Below the pieces are notes generated by a model. It saw nothing but the letters and a program-made list of their open reading frames with translations. It made no database searches and had not been told where the DNA came from. Of a stretch of DNA of 41,920 nt, positions 7,031 through 16,549 are shown one piece after another (position 1 is the first letter of the stretch; every line of letters begins with the position of its first letter). The DNA is taken from contig LFEZ01000025.1 in NCBI GenBank assembly GCA_001510295.1, positions 1 through 41,920 on the forward strand. Direction: 5' to 3'. The translations under genes and the position numbers were made by a program. The DNA comes from Thaumarchaeota archaeon casp-thauma4 (GTDB taxonomy: Archaea > Thermoproteota > Nitrososphaeria > Nitrososphaerales > Nitrosopumilaceae).

Positions 7031-8504
7031 CTGTACTAATTGAAGGCGTAATCATTTCTACGAATTGTATTATTGGTTCTGGGTATACACCAATTGTCAC
7101 CATGAATATTACAGAGAATATCATCACACCTACAATTGATGCAGGTTCTTTGACACGTTTTTCTGTCTCACCTTCAAAGTACATCTTTCGGATAATCCAA
7201 CCATAGTATGCTAGCGATAATGCACTGTTCAATACTCCAGCTATTGCAAGCCATGGAGCCCACCAAACAACACTTGTTGCATCGATGGCAGAACCAAACA
7301 GCATAAGTTTACTCCAAAATCCATTAAGTGGCGGTACACCAGCTAAGGCAAGTAATGATATAACAAGACCAAATGCGGTGATTGGCATTTTTCTGCCAAG
7401 TCCCTTGATTTTATCTATGTGAGTAACTGCAAGAGTTGTAACAATTCCTGCAACTGCGATAAATGCTGCACCCTTCATTACAGCATGATTTAGAATGTGG
7501 AATAATGATGCCTGTAATCCTAATCCACTGAACGGTGCAAGTGAGATACCAATTAAGATGTAACCTGCATGACCAATACTAGAGTATGCAAGCATTCTTG
7601 TAAGATTCTTTTGCATTATTGCTGCAACGTTACCAATAGTCATGGTCATTATGGCAATGACACCCAACGCTAATGTCCAGTCAAGGTTTAGCGCCGCAGC
7701 ACCCATAATTACAACTCTTAGCGCTGCTGCAAATCCTGCTTTTTTGGTTCCTGCAGCTAGTAATGCTGTGATTGGTGTTGGTGCGCCTTCGTATGTATCT
7801 GGTAACCACATGTGAAATGGGACAAGTCCCATTTTGAATCCAAATCCAGCAATGAACATTCCAATAGCAAGTAAGCCAAGTGGAAGCATGTCCGGAGATA
7901 GATTCGAGAATCCGTAAATGACATCACCAATGTTTGTGGAACCAGTGATTCCATATGCAAGTGAGATACCGTATATGATGATTCCAGAAGATAGTGCGCC
8001 AAACAAAAAGTACTTGATGGCAGCCTCATTTGATGAGGGATCTTTCTTGTTATATCCTGCAAGTATGTATGTTGGAATACTCATCAACTCCCATGCTACA
8101 AATAACATAACCAGGTCTGTTGAAAATGCAATTAAGACCATACCAATACTTGAAAGTAAAATTAATGAGAAGTAAATTGCAGGATTTGATCTCTTTCTCA
8201 TGTAATTGAAAGAACCAGCAACTACCATTATTGATACAATAAGCATTGCAATTGCAAAGAAGGAACCAAATCCATCATCAACTAATACATCACTAGAAAA
8301 GATAGCGGCATCTGCAACAGAGTCTGTATAGAATCGGTAAATTACATAACCAAGAGATAGAAGTAATGCACCAAATGCAATTAATCCATAAAATGTTGAA
8401 CTTCCACGTTCTTTTCTTACAACATTGATTACAGGAATTATCATTCCTGCGATACCAAGAATTACCATTATGATTATTGGAGTAGAAGTTAGTTCGATCA
8501 TCAT
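7020..8504 (-). CDS. nuoN: NADH-quinone oxidoreductase-like complex I subunit N
   Basis: NuoN is the third antiporter-like proton-pumping subunit in the membrane arm of complex I. The hydrophobic protein shows the family marks: VAWELMSIPTYIL with the key Glu of helix 5, FHMWLPDTYEGAPTPITALLAA followed by the helix-7 lysines in GTKKAG, ILNHAVMKGAAF, and GVPPLNGFWSKLMLF with the Lys of helix 12. The lysine usual in the helix-8 segment (NVKRLLAYSS) appears as Thr in NLTRMLAYSS, with a Lys three residues before the Thr. The frame opens at GTG 8510, but ATG at 8504 or 8501 is more likely. It is the last gene of the operon, just behind nuoL. Confidence 0.95.
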   Translation of the reverse strand: MMIELTSTPIIIMVILGIAGMIIPVINVVRKERGSSTFYGLIAFGALLLSLGYVIYRFYTDSVADAAIFSSDVLVDDGFGSFFAIAMLIVSIMVVAGSFNYMRKRSNPAIYFSLILLSSIGMVLIAFSTDLVMLFVAWELMSIPTYILAGYNKKDPSSNEAAIKYFLFGALSSGIIIYGISLAYGITGSTNIGDVIYGFSNLSPDMLPLGLLAIGMFIAGFGFKMGLVPFHMWLPDTYEGAPTPITALLAAGTKKAGFAAALRVVIMGAAALNLDWTLALGVIAIMTMTIGNVAAIMQKNLTRMLAYSSIGHAGYILIGISLAPFSGLGLQASLFHILNHAVMKGAAFIAVAGIVTTLAVTHIDKIKGLGRKMPITAFGLVISLLALAGVPPLNGFWSKLMLFGSAIDATSVVWWAPWLAIAGVLNSALSLAYYGWIIRKMYFEGETEKRVKEPASIVGVMIFSVIFMVTIGVYPEPIIQFVEMITPSISTAMP

Positions 8505-8510
8505 AAACAC

Positions 8511-10583
8511 CTATAGTAATAATATCAGAACTATGAAAAGTAGTCCAGCTCCAAATATGTAAAGATACGATTGTGATACGCCTGTTTGTGTTCCTTGAAC
8601 GACTCTAGCACTCCAACCTACAGCTTTCTCAAATCCAATGTTCATTCCAGTATCAATTGCTGTACGTTCAAAGTATCTCCAGATTCCACGTGCCATCCAT
8701 AACGGTGCAACAACAAAGCCCCAATAAACAAAGGCATTGAGATACCATCTGTTCAAGAATAGTTTATGCATAGAGTAAAAAAAGATGTTAGAATTTACAA
8801 ATTTGACAGGATCCACCCATCGTCTAATATAGAAGATGTATCCTAATCCAAATCCGGTTGCAAATGCAACTAATGATGCACCAAGTGCTACAGGATTAAG
8901 TCCTGAAAGGAATCCAGGTAAGACAGAGTCCTCTCCACCATAGTGAGATACGTGAATTCCAAAGGAATGTTCTAGATATTCACCAAATAGATGGTGTATT
9001 CCTTCTTCAGCAGATAATCCGATTAAACCAATTCCTATTGTCAGTACAGCAAGAATTCCGTATGGAATCCACATTGATTTTGGTGCTTCATGGATGTGGT
9101 GACCTTCACTTTCCATTTTTTCGATGTGTTTGCTGTTCTTTCCAAAGAATACCATTCCAATCATTCTTGTCGTATAGAATGCTGTAATGACTGCAGTCAA
9201 AACTGCGATAAGGAATAATGGCAATCCCCAAGAACTGTCAGATTCATAGACTGCTGCAAAGATTGCATCCTTACTCCAGAATCCTGTGGTGATAAATGGT
9301 GCACCCATTAATCCAAGACCTGCAGCCCACATGAACGCATACGTCTTTTTCATCTGTTTTTTCAGTCCACCCATATCCGTCATGAATCGAGAACCTACTG
9401 CATGCAGAAGCGAACCTGCTGCCATGAATAATGATGCTTTGAACATTGCGTGAGAGATTAAGTGGAAGAATCCAGCTGTGTAACCATCAACATATTGTTG
9501 TGATAAACCTGCAACACCAAGTGCCATCATCATGTAACCAATTTGTGAACCGGTAGAATATGCCAAAACTTTCTTAATTTCAGGATTGACCATTCCTTGA
9601 GTTGCAAGCAGTAATGCAGTGATTGCACCAACCCATGCAATAATTTCAAAGAACTGGTCTGCCAATATTCCTGCTGCAGCTAATGCAAATACAATTGGTC
9701 CAATTCTTGCAACCAAAAATACACCAGCCTTGACCATTGTTGCTGCATGAATTAATGCAGATACAGCGGTAGGACCAGTCATTGCTTCTAAGAGCCATTC
9801 GTTAAGTGGGAATTGTGCAGATTTACCCATTGCACCACCAAATAGTAAAATAAATGCAGGAACTAACAATCCTTGCGCAGACATTTCTACTGCCCAAGCA
9901 GTGTCAGCAACTAATTCTCTAAATCCAAATGTTCCAGCAAACATGAAAAGAAGTAACATTCCTGAAAGCATCATTACATCACCGACTTTGGTCATGATGA
10001 AAGCCTTCATTCCAGCGTGTGTTGGAGAGAAATATTCCATAATACCAAGTGCAGAACGACCTTCTTGTCCAACATGATCTTTTTTCTTATCATGATACCA
10101 AAAGCTGATCAAAGCATACGACGCAAGACCTACGCCTTCCCAACCAAAGAAAACCTGCAATAGATTATCAGAAAGTATGATTAGTTGCATGGAACCAATA
10201 AAGAACATCATCCAGAACCAGAATCTCGTAATGTCTTTGTCACCTTTCATGTAACCGGTACTGTAACATATGATAAGGAAGGAAATCCATCCCACCACAT
10301 TTGCCATTATGATTGAAAGAGGATCAGCAAGGACACCTGCTTTGAGACCAATTGCATCAATCCACATAATTTGGTGATGAATCTCATGTGCTTCCAATGC
10401 CATTGGGAATAATGTTGCTGCAGAGATTGCACTCATTGCTGCAAATGCAACTGCAACTCTACCAGTAGATAATTTTGAGAATTTACCAACTGCAGGAATT
10501 ATCATGGCTGCGGCAAATGGAAGTATCCAGATTAACCAGACATTTATTTCACTTACAGGAATTCCAAAGAAATCGTATGCCAT
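8511..10583 (-). CDS. nuoL: Complex I subunit L
   Basis: NuoL is the distal antiporter-like subunit of the complex I membrane arm. The protein has 690 residues, which is long enough for the full set of membrane helices plus the lateral helix. Its C-terminal portion (RRWVDPVKFVNSNIFFYS and the final hydrophobic segment) belongs to that extension. Key residues are in place: Glu in FGWEGVGLASY, Lys in GPTAVSALIHAATMVKAGVF, Lys in NPEIKKVLAYST, His in FHLISHAMFKASLFM, and Lys in FWSKDAIF. An insertion of about 20 residues (DHVGQEGRSALG region) precedes AFIMTKVGDV. It lies three bases downstream of nuoM and directly before nuoN. Confidence 0.96.
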   Translation of the reverse strand: MAYDFFGIPVSEINVWLIWILPFAAAMIIPAVGKFSKLSTGRVAVAFAAMSAISAATLFPMALEAHEIHHQIMWIDAIGLKAGVLADPLSIIMANVVGWISFLIICYSTGYMKGDKDITRFWFWMMFFIGSMQLIILSDNLLQVFFGWEGVGLASYALISFWYHDKKKDHVGQEGRSALGIMEYFSPTHAGMKAFIMTKVGDVMMLSGMLLLFMFAGTFGFRELVADTAWAVEMSAQGLLVPAFILLFGGAMGKSAQFPLNEWLLEAMTGPTAVSALIHAATMVKAGVFLVARIGPIVFALAAAGILADQFFEIIAWVGAITALLLATQGMVNPEIKKVLAYSTGSQIGYMMMALGVAGLSQQYVDGYTAGFFHLISHAMFKASLFMAAGSLLHAVGSRFMTDMGGLKKQMKKTYAFMWAAGLGLMGAPFITTGFWSKDAIFAAVYESDSSWGLPLFLIAVLTAVITAFYTTRMIGMVFFGKNSKHIEKMESEGHHIHEAPKSMWIPYGILAVLTIGIGLIGLSAEEGIHHLFGEYLEHSFGIHVSHYGGEDSVLPGFLSGLNPVALGASLVAFATGFGLGYIFYIRRWVDPVKFVNSNIFFYSMHKLFLNRWYLNAFVYWGFVVAPLWMARGIWRYFERTAIDTGMNIGFEKAVGWSARVVQGTQTGVSQSYLYIFGAGLLFIVLILLL

Positions 10584-10586
10584 TTA

Positions 10587-12143
10587 CTATACCCCCATCA
10601 CTCCTTGCATGTACGGCATGATGTGTCCTAGAAATATGTCAGGATAAATTCCAACGACAATAGTAAATCCTGCTAAAACCATCATTGGCGCAAGCATATA
10701 CCAACTTCCGTCTTTTACATTTTGTAAATTTTCAGGTAATTTTCCAAAGAAAACTCGTTTTAGCATCCAAAGAATGTAAGACATTGTAAGTACAGTAGCA
10801 ATCAAACCTAATGCAAACATGAGACTTCGTAAATCATTTCCTTCTTCTATTGCAGTTTCTAATGCACCATAGAAGACCATCCATTCGCCCATAAATCCGC
10901 TTGTTGGAGGAATGCCCATTATTGTTAATGCACCAATTACAGCACATACTGCAGTAATTGGCATTTTACTTGCAAGACCACCAAGTTTAGAGAAACTTCT
11001 TGTTCCAACTTGAACTATAATTACACCTGCTGTCATGAATAGAAGTCCTTTACCTAGACCGTGAGATATGTACATCATTTCTCCACCAGCTAAGCCATAA
11101 GTAGAAAATGAACCAATTGCAAATAGCAAGTAACCCATCTGACTGATACTAGAGTATGCAAGCATTCGTTTGAAATCATCTTGCATAAGCGCCATAGCAC
11201 CACCATAGAACATTGTAACAACACCCCAAATGTTTAGCATTATTGAAATGTCACCATACGTTTGTGGCATGAATTCTACGATTAATCTGAATAATCCATA
11301 TGCACCAATTCCAATCATTGCTGGGGAGAGTAGCGCACTGATTGGTGTTGGAGCTGCACTATGAGCATAAGGCAACCAAATATGGAATACAAATGCTGCA
11401 AGTTTTACACCCAATCCCAAGATTATGGCAACAGCAGATACCACCAGGATATCTGGATCAATTGCGGCTTCAGTAATATCTACAAAATCAAAGCTTCCAA
11501 CACTTAGACCGATTGCTAGGAAACCAAGTAATAGAACAACTGCACCAACGTGAGTCCAGAATAGGAATTGTAAAGCAATTCTACGTCTATTTCCATCTCC
11601 ATAGAAAGCAATTAGGAAAAATGATGGTATGAGCATAACTTCAAAAAATATGTAAAATTCAATGAGATTTGTAGATAAAACGGTTCCAAGCATTCCCATT
11701 GCAAAGACTAGGAACATTGCAAAGTATAGACCAGATTGACGGTTGACATATGTTTTTAGTGCAACAGATTCAACTACTGCAGTTGTCTGACCGTCGGTGG
11801 TTGTGTTTTGATGATAATGTTCTTTGAATAATTCTTCAAATTTGTGAACCATGTATGGTTTTGAATATAATGCAAGAACGGTACATAATATGTAAATGAT
11901 GATTGCAAATGGAGTAGCAAGTCCATCAAGCAGGAAACCAAATTCGCCAAACATGGTAGTCCACGGATAATGTTCTTCGTATGTTCCACCTAGTGCTGCA
12001 TTAATGAGTATGATAGAGCAGTATAGAAGTAGACCAAAGGTAAACCAGGTTGCATATGTAACACCGTAATTTCTTCCAATCAGGTATGCGACAGGAGACA
12101 GTAACAGTGGTAAAAATACCGCCTGTAAAAGTACAAATTCCAT
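10587..12143 (-). CDS. nuoM: Complex I subunit M
   Basis: NuoM is the middle antiporter-like subunit of the membrane arm. The 518-residue protein carries the helix-5 Glu in IFFEVMLIPSFFL, the helix-8 Lys in QDDFKRMLAYSSISQMGY, the helix-11 His in YISHGLGKGLLF, and the helix-12 Glu in SGFMGEWMVFYG. In helix 7, where bacterial NuoM has LLLKxxxYG, this protein reads SALLSPAMIGIGAYGLFR, so the lysine expected there is absent. A hydrophilic loop of about 40 residues follows the fourth hydrophobic stretch (KPYMVHKFEELFKEHYH region). It overlaps nuoK by one base and sits three bases before nuoL. Confidence 0.95.
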   Translation of the reverse strand: MEFVLLQAVFLPLLLSPVAYLIGRNYGVTYATWFTFGLLLYCSIILINAALGGTYEEHYPWTTMFGEFGFLLDGLATPFAIIIYILCTVLALYSKPYMVHKFEELFKEHYHQNTTTDGQTTAVVESVALKTYVNRQSGLYFAMFLVFAMGMLGTVLSTNLIEFYIFFEVMLIPSFFLIAFYGDGNRRRIALQFLFWTHVGAVVLLLGFLAIGLSVGSFDFVDITEAAIDPDILVVSAVAIILGLGVKLAAFVFHIWLPYAHSAAPTPISALLSPAMIGIGAYGLFRLIVEFMPQTYGDISIMLNIWGVVTMFYGGAMALMQDDFKRMLAYSSISQMGYLLFAIGSFSTYGLAGGEMMYISHGLGKGLLFMTAGVIIVQVGTRSFSKLGGLASKMPITAVCAVIGALTIMGIPPTSGFMGEWMVFYGALETAIEEGNDLRSLMFALGLIATVLTMSYILWMLKRVFFGKLPENLQNVKDGSWYMLAPMMVLAGFTIVVGIYPDIFLGHIMPYMQGVMGV

Positions 12144-12448
12144 TAACCTTTCAAGCTCCTAAAGTCAGCAATATCAATATTTTTGTACATACGATATGCT
12201 ACGATAATTAATGCAAGTCCTACTGCAACTTCTGCTGCAGCAATTGCAATTGAGAATAATGCCAGTGTTTGTCCACCGCTGTGTGGCATAAATCTGGCAA
12301 ATGCAACTAGATTGAGGTTTGCAGCATTGACAATAATTTCAACTGCAAATAACATTCTGATTGCATTACGTTTTACTGATAAACCATAAATTCCAATACC
12401 TAACAAAGCAATGGATACTAATACGAATTCAATTAACTCATTGCTCAT
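12143..12448 (-). CDS. nuoK: Complex I subunit K
   Basis: NuoK is a small membrane subunit of complex I, homologous to MrpC. The 101 residues contain three hydrophobic helices. Two buried glutamates needed for the proton path are present, one in AVEIIVNAANLNLVAF (helix 2) and one in AAEVAVGLALI (helix 3). The stretch GLSVKRNAIRMLFAVEI is the standard family opening. The start overlaps the end of nuoJ by 11 bases and its stop overlaps nuoM by one base, as expected in a tightly coupled operon. Confidence 0.96.
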   Translation of the reverse strand: MSNELIEFVLVSIALLGIGIYGLSVKRNAIRMLFAVEIIVNAANLNLVAFARFMPHSGGQTLALFSIAIAAAEVAVGLALIIVAYRMYKNIDIADFRSLKG

Positions 12449-12944
12449 TTTCTACTGTATCCTCTCTTCTTGCTAGAACTAATGCACCCATGACAGAGCC
12501 TGCTAAAATTAATGCCATCAGGATTAATGCAGGCCAATAATATGTCAGAAAGTCGCCACCAATTTCTCTAAAGTCGACAGGATCAGAGTCGGTTGTAATT
12601 GTTTTAATTCCAGAATCCATAATGATTGCTCCTAATGCAAGAATTACAATTAACATTAAACCAATTCCAGCAAATTTTCTTTTCGGATCTTCAATTTTTT
12701 TGAATATGAGTTCTCTTTTTACAAGCATAACAGTGAATAAAATAAGAACAGCGATAGAACCAACGTAAACTGCTAATTGGAACATTGCAACAAATGTAGA
12801 ATCTAACATTACATAGAAACCTGCAATACCACCAAGTGTTCCCATTAACGCAATTGAACCATAAACAAGTGAACGCATTTCAAGTGCTGCAATTGCAGAA
12901 CCAATTGTTAGTATAGATATAGCTAAGAACAGAGCATCAGCCAT
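12438..12944 (-). CDS. nuoJ: Complex I subunit J
   Basis: NuoJ is a membrane subunit next to the quinone-coupling region of complex I. The protein shows five hydrophobic segments and the family motif in which a pi-bulge helix carries FVAMFQLAVYVGSIAVLILFTVMLV (Y-x-G-A/S-I-x-V-L pattern). The frame is open back to a TTG at 12965, but the ATG at 12944 gives the natural start MADALFLAIS and an eight-base overlap with nuoI. Residues 90-125 form a more polar stretch between helices. Its role is structural and in energy coupling; it binds no cofactor. Confidence 0.93.
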   Translation of the reverse strand: MADALFLAISILTIGSAIAALEMRSLVYGSIALMGTLGGIAGFYVMLDSTFVAMFQLAVYVGSIAVLILFTVMLVKRELIFKKIEDPKRKFAGIGLMLIVILALGAIIMDSGIKTITTDSDPVDFREIGGDFLTYYWPALILMALILAGSVMGALVLARREDTVENEQ

Positions 12945-13434
12945 GTCTGGCGCCCCGTTTATCAATAATTATTTCCGAATCTTGTTGAACTTGTGGTTTG
13001 ACCTGTAGTTGTGCAGGTGTGTAAATTAAGCCCTCTTTGGTAAATGATGATAATTCATAGTCATTTGACATGTATAATGCATAAAATGGACATGCGTCAA
13101 CACATAATCCACAAAAAACACATTTCCCATAGTCAATTTGTGGCATGATTGATTTCTTGTTTTGGTCCCAAGTATTAGGAACTTTTACCATTGCAATTGC
13201 TTCAGCAACACCTTCACATGCAATTGCGCATAATTGGCATCCCGTACAATGATCATGAAATAACATGTGTCTACCCTTTAGACCTGCAATAGCAACACCA
13301 GATGCTGGATCAAATTGATAACCATCTCCAACAAACTTCAATTTTTGTTCAGGATATCTCAAAGTGAAACGTTTTACTGCCAAATGTTTAATTCCAGAGT
13401 TTAATGCTTTGATAATTCCAGTTGCAGTTCCCAT
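12937..13434 (-). CDS. nuoI: Complex I Fe-S subunit I
   Basis: NuoI carries clusters N6a and N6b, which pass electrons towards NuoB. The 165-residue protein has two ferredoxin-type motifs. The first is CTGCQLCAIAC, followed by EG in place of the usual Pro. The second is CVFCGLCVDACP, near residues 108-119. The sequence after the second motif (FYALYMSNDYELSSF) is characteristic of complex I rather than of free ferredoxins. The N-terminal FTLRYPEQK segment is the membrane-facing amphipathic part. The start overlaps the nuoH stop by one base. It would be the entry point for electrons if no NuoEFG module is attached. Confidence 0.96.
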   Translation of the reverse strand: MGTATGIIKALNSGIKHLAVKRFTLRYPEQKLKFVGDGYQFDPASGVAIAGLKGRHMLFHDHCTGCQLCAIACEGVAEAIAMVKVPNTWDQNKKSIMPQIDYGKCVFCGLCVDACPFYALYMSNDYELSSFTKEGLIYTPAQLQVKPQVQQDSEIIIDKRGARHG

Positions 13435-14810
13435 TACAAAATTCCTCCAGGTCCTATTACTCCAGCATACACTAATCCGAGTGCAATAAAGATGTTAACG
13501 AATGATAGACCAATTAGTTTGTACCAACCAATGTGTAACAACATATCAAGTCTGATTCTTGGGAATACACCTCTTGGTAGTAGTATAAAGAAAATTACTC
13601 CAACTGTTTTTAGTACAAACCAAATAACACCACTAACTAATAACTGCCCGCTAGTATACACTAGTTCACCTTGTTGCTGCATTACCCATTCATTTGGATC
13701 TTTATCAAGCAATGGTAAACCTGGTGTTGTAACAGTCAAGATTGGGTCACCAACATAGTTTGGAATTGGAATACCCTCAGTGATTAGTTCAACATCTAAT
13801 GGAGGCCAAAATACAGGTCCTGTCCAACCACCTAAGAAAATTATTACAAATAATGCTGCAAATGCATAAAGTTTGAGATATGAACCCAATTGGACTAATC
13901 CATATATCATTCCAGAAAATTCAGTCAACCATCCTGCTACAATCTCACTTTCTGCCTCTGGAAGATCAAATGGAATTCTTTCCAATTCAGCTAACACAGT
14001 AATAAAGAAAACGATTGCACCAATTGGCATGAAAATAATCCAAGGGAAGCTACTTTGGGATTCAACAATTTCGCTGAGATTTAGAGTTCCAGTTAGAATT
14101 ACAACTCCAAGAAGTGACAAAATAAGTGGAATTTCAAATGATACCATTTGGTGAAGTGCTCTAATTCCACCAATGAATGGAAACTTGCTGTTAGCAGACC
14201 ATGCTGATAGAATTGTAATGATTGGAAAAAATCCAATTACTGCAAATACTGCTAGTAAACCAACATCCAAGTCTGCAACAACCCATCCACCAGGTGCAAC
14301 AGGAATTAGTGCAACAAATGCTGCTGCTGTACCAACAAACAATACGGGTGCTGCCCAGAATAACGGTTTGTCAGCCTTTGCAGGAATTATAATTTCTTTT
14401 GAGATTAATTTCAGACCATCCGCTACTAGTTGTAAAATACCCTCAATTTTTCCACAGTAAAATGGACCCACACGAAGTTGTAGTTTTGCCAACATCTTTC
14501 TCTCAACAAAAATTGTTCCAGCAGCTATCAATGCTGCAAATCCAAATCCTGGAAATGCTGCAATTCTAAATAAATCAGAATAAAGAAGTGCTTTGATTAA
14601 TGGTATCTGCATTGTCGGGTTAAATAACCAAGTAAATGCTAAGTAAGCAGTTAAAAGTTGACCATTTATTACAGGTAATGGAATAAGAAAGAGTGCAATT
14701 TGAATTGTAGGAATTCCTGCAAGCGTTACAAGTGTTAAAATCCAAAATGCATTATCAAAAATTCCTTTTAGAAAATATCCAAGACGGAATTTTGGTGCAA
14801 TAACAGACAT
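13434..14810 (-). CDS. nuoH: Complex I subunit H
   Basis: NuoH forms the quinone chamber at the junction of the two arms of complex I. Family motifs are clear: LRVGPFYCGKIEGILQLVADGLKL, ISKEIIIPAKAD, RALHQMVSFEIPLILSL and AELERIPFDLPEAESEIVAGW, whose acidic residues line the proton and quinone path. At 458 residues it is longer than bacterial NuoH (about 325-350). The extra length lies at the N-terminus (about 60 hydrophobic residues) and in a polar loop of about 60 residues after GGWTGPVFWPP (VELITEGIPIPNYVGDP region). It overlaps nuoI by one base and directly follows nuoD. Confidence 0.95.
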   Translation of the reverse strand: MSVIAPKFRLGYFLKGIFDNAFWILTLVTLAGIPTIQIALFLIPLPVINGQLLTAYLAFTWLFNPTMQIPLIKALLYSDLFRIAAFPGFGFAALIAAGTIFVERKMLAKLQLRVGPFYCGKIEGILQLVADGLKLISKEIIIPAKADKPLFWAAPVLFVGTAAAFVALIPVAPGGWVVADLDVGLLAVFAVIGFFPIITILSAWSANSKFPFIGGIRALHQMVSFEIPLILSLLGVVILTGTLNLSEIVESQSSFPWIIFMPIGAIVFFITVLAELERIPFDLPEAESEIVAGWLTEFSGMIYGLVQLGSYLKLYAFAALFVIIFLGGWTGPVFWPPLDVELITEGIPIPNYVGDPILTVTTPGLPLLDKDPNEWVMQQQGELVYTSGQLLVSGVIWFVLKTVGVIFFILLPRGVFPRIRLDMLLHIGWYKLIGLSFVNIFIALGLVYAGVIGPGGIL

Positions 14811-15962
14811 TTATCGGTCAGCCTCCACCGGCCAATAGTTTAGACTCCAATAAACTGCTGGCATGTTTCCAAGTTTTTCACCTTTTAGTAAGTATGGTAA
14901 TGCAATTAGATTTCTGAAAGAACTGACACTAAGTTTTAGACGATATGGTTCAGGTTTCTCTCTTGAAATAATGTGACAACCTGCAGAACCTCTTCCGCTT
15001 TCTACTCTATGATAAACTTCATCATTTCTGCCTTTTGGATTTGGTTTGAGTTTTTTTCTAATAGAACCTGATTTTGGCATTTTCTCTAATGCTTGTCTAA
15101 TAATATTACAACTTTCTAACATATCAAGCCAAGGAATTTTAGAACGTGCATAAGAGTCACCTTCTTTTAGTACATTGGTATGTACATCAAGCTCATCATA
15201 AACATCGTATGGTTCTTTGATTCTTAGATCATAGTCAACACCGCTTGCACGAAGAACTGAGCCTGTTGTTCCTAAACGAATTGCATCTTCTCTAGACAAC
15301 ACTCCAGTGTCTTCTGTTCGTGCTTTTAGAATCGGATTATCATAAAAGATATCAGCATATTCTTTGATACGTTTTTCAAAGTAATTTACTTGACGTAAAC
15401 ATACATCTTCAAAGTTTGCAGGAACATCATTTCTAACACCACCTGGGATAAAGTATGCATGTGTTACTCTAGCACCAGTAATTTTTTCCATTAAATCAAT
15501 TAAAAGTTCTCTATCGCCTGTAGGCCACATAAACATTGTAGAGTGTCCAAGAAATATTCCATAAATTGCAAGCCAATATTGAATATAGATACATCTGTTA
15601 AGTTCTGCTGCAATAACACGAACATATTTTGCACGTTCTGGAACTTCAATTCCTACCAAATCTTCAACACCTAAGATGTAAGGATACAAAATATTACAAG
15701 AATCATGGATTACTGGTCTTTCTAGATGAGGTATGTTTGTAATGTAGTTTCTAGATTCAGCCATTTTTTCTTCACCACGATGAACATAACCAGGATCAGG
15801 ATCTGCATCAACAATATAATCACCATCAATTTTTACAATGATTCTCATGTGTCCAGAACCAGGATGTTGTGGACCTACATTGAGTGTCATAATTCTATCA
15901 TCTACATTTTCTACTTGTAGACCAGGAGGCATTTTCTTAGTTGGAATTACTTGTTCAGCCAT
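14811..15962 (-). CDS. nuoD: Complex I subunit D (49-kDa type)
   Basis: NuoD is the large peripheral-arm subunit descended from [NiFe]-hydrogenases; it forms the quinone-binding cleft with NuoB. The 383-residue protein opens with LNVGPQHPGSGHMRIIVKIDGD and continues GYVHRGEEKMAESRNYI, both signature regions. The Ni-binding cysteines of hydrogenases are absent, as expected for a quinone reductase. Other marks are YVRVIAAELNRC, FIPGGVRNDVP, GSGRGSAGCHIIS-like text (VESGRGSAGCHI), and the final NLIALPYLLKG. The histidine near the quinone headgroup lies one position later than in bacterial HPATHGVLR-type sequences, a pattern I believe is usual in archaea. The coding region follows nuoC after one base. 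Confidence 0.95.
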   Translation of the reverse strand: MAEQVIPTKKMPPGLQVENVDDRIMTLNVGPQHPGSGHMRIIVKIDGDYIVDADPDPGYVHRGEEKMAESRNYITNIPHLERPVIHDSCNILYPYILGVEDLVGIEVPERAKYVRVIAAELNRCIYIQYWLAIYGIFLGHSTMFMWPTGDRELLIDLMEKITGARVTHAYFIPGGVRNDVPANFEDVCLRQVNYFEKRIKEYADIFYDNPILKARTEDTGVLSREDAIRLGTTGSVLRASGVDYDLRIKEPYDVYDELDVHTNVLKEGDSYARSKIPWLDMLESCNIIRQALEKMPKSGSIRKKLKPNPKGRNDEVYHRVESGRGSAGCHIISREKPEPYRLKLSVSSFRNLIALPYLLKGEKLGNMPAVYWSLNYWPVEADR

Positions 15963-15963
15963 T

Positions 15964-16539
15964 TTATCGTCCTCTATTCTTAAAGTCCTTTCTTAGTGGA
16001 GGTAGATCTGCCCAATCTTCTGGCAGTAGTAAACGTCGATTATCAGGATGGCCTTCAAAGTAAACTCCAAGCATTTCAAATATTTCACGCTCATGAAATT
16101 CAACACTGTAAAACATATCTCTCAAACTTTGTAATTTTGTAGAATCATTTCCAGGATTAGGATTTTCCTCACGTGGAACTCGTGTTGCAAGTGCTAAGAC
16201 TTGTTTTGAATAAGTAGGATCTGTGTAAGAACCTAAATGATATATGACTCCAATTTCTTTGTCTTCAGGAAAATCAACACCAGTAACAGATTCTGCATGA
16301 TCAAAAGGAGTATTATCTTTGATAAATTTTGCAACTTCAGCAATTTTTTCTTTTTTTACATTTACTCTAGTTCTATTTTCTTTAATGTATTCAACTTCAA
16401 CATCATCAGAGAATTGATTTGTAATTTGATCAACGTAAGATTTTTCAAAAGCAGGTACAGGTGGTTTGGTTTTTTCTGGCGGTGCAGCTTTTGGAGGAGG
16501 TATTTCTTTTGGAGGCGGCGTAGTTTCAGATGTACTCAT
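15964..16539 (-). CDS. nuoC: Complex I subunit C (30-kDa type)
   Basis: NuoC is a structural subunit of the peripheral arm. The 191-residue protein has a proline- and lysine-rich N-terminal tail (residues 6-30, repeats of PPPK/PPEK type) that is probably disordered. Next comes the conserved core: ADHAESVTGVDFPEDK-like text (FDHAESVTGVDF), IGVIYHLGS, and the signature VEFHEREIFEMLGVYFEGHPDNRRLLLPEDW. The protein ends with LPPLRKDFKNRGR, the usual NuoC close. Nothing is missing from the fold. It is a separate gene rather than a NuoCD fusion, and lies ten bases after nuoB. Confidence 0.95.
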   Translation of the reverse strand: MSTSETTPPPKEIPPPKAAPPEKTKPPVPAFEKSYVDQITNQFSDDVEVEYIKENRTRVNVKKEKIAEVAKFIKDNTPFDHAESVTGVDFPEDKEIGVIYHLGSYTDPTYSKQVLALATRVPREENPNPGNDSTKLQSLRDMFYSVEFHEREIFEMLGVYFEGHPDNRRLLLPEDWADLPPLRKDFKNRGR

Positions 16540-16549
16540 AATTTTTTAC

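Noticed and set aside
7757-8062. Minus-strand open frame inside nuoN
   Set aside because: It is a frame-shifted shadow of nuoN; the NuoN frame carries all conserved motifs without interruption.
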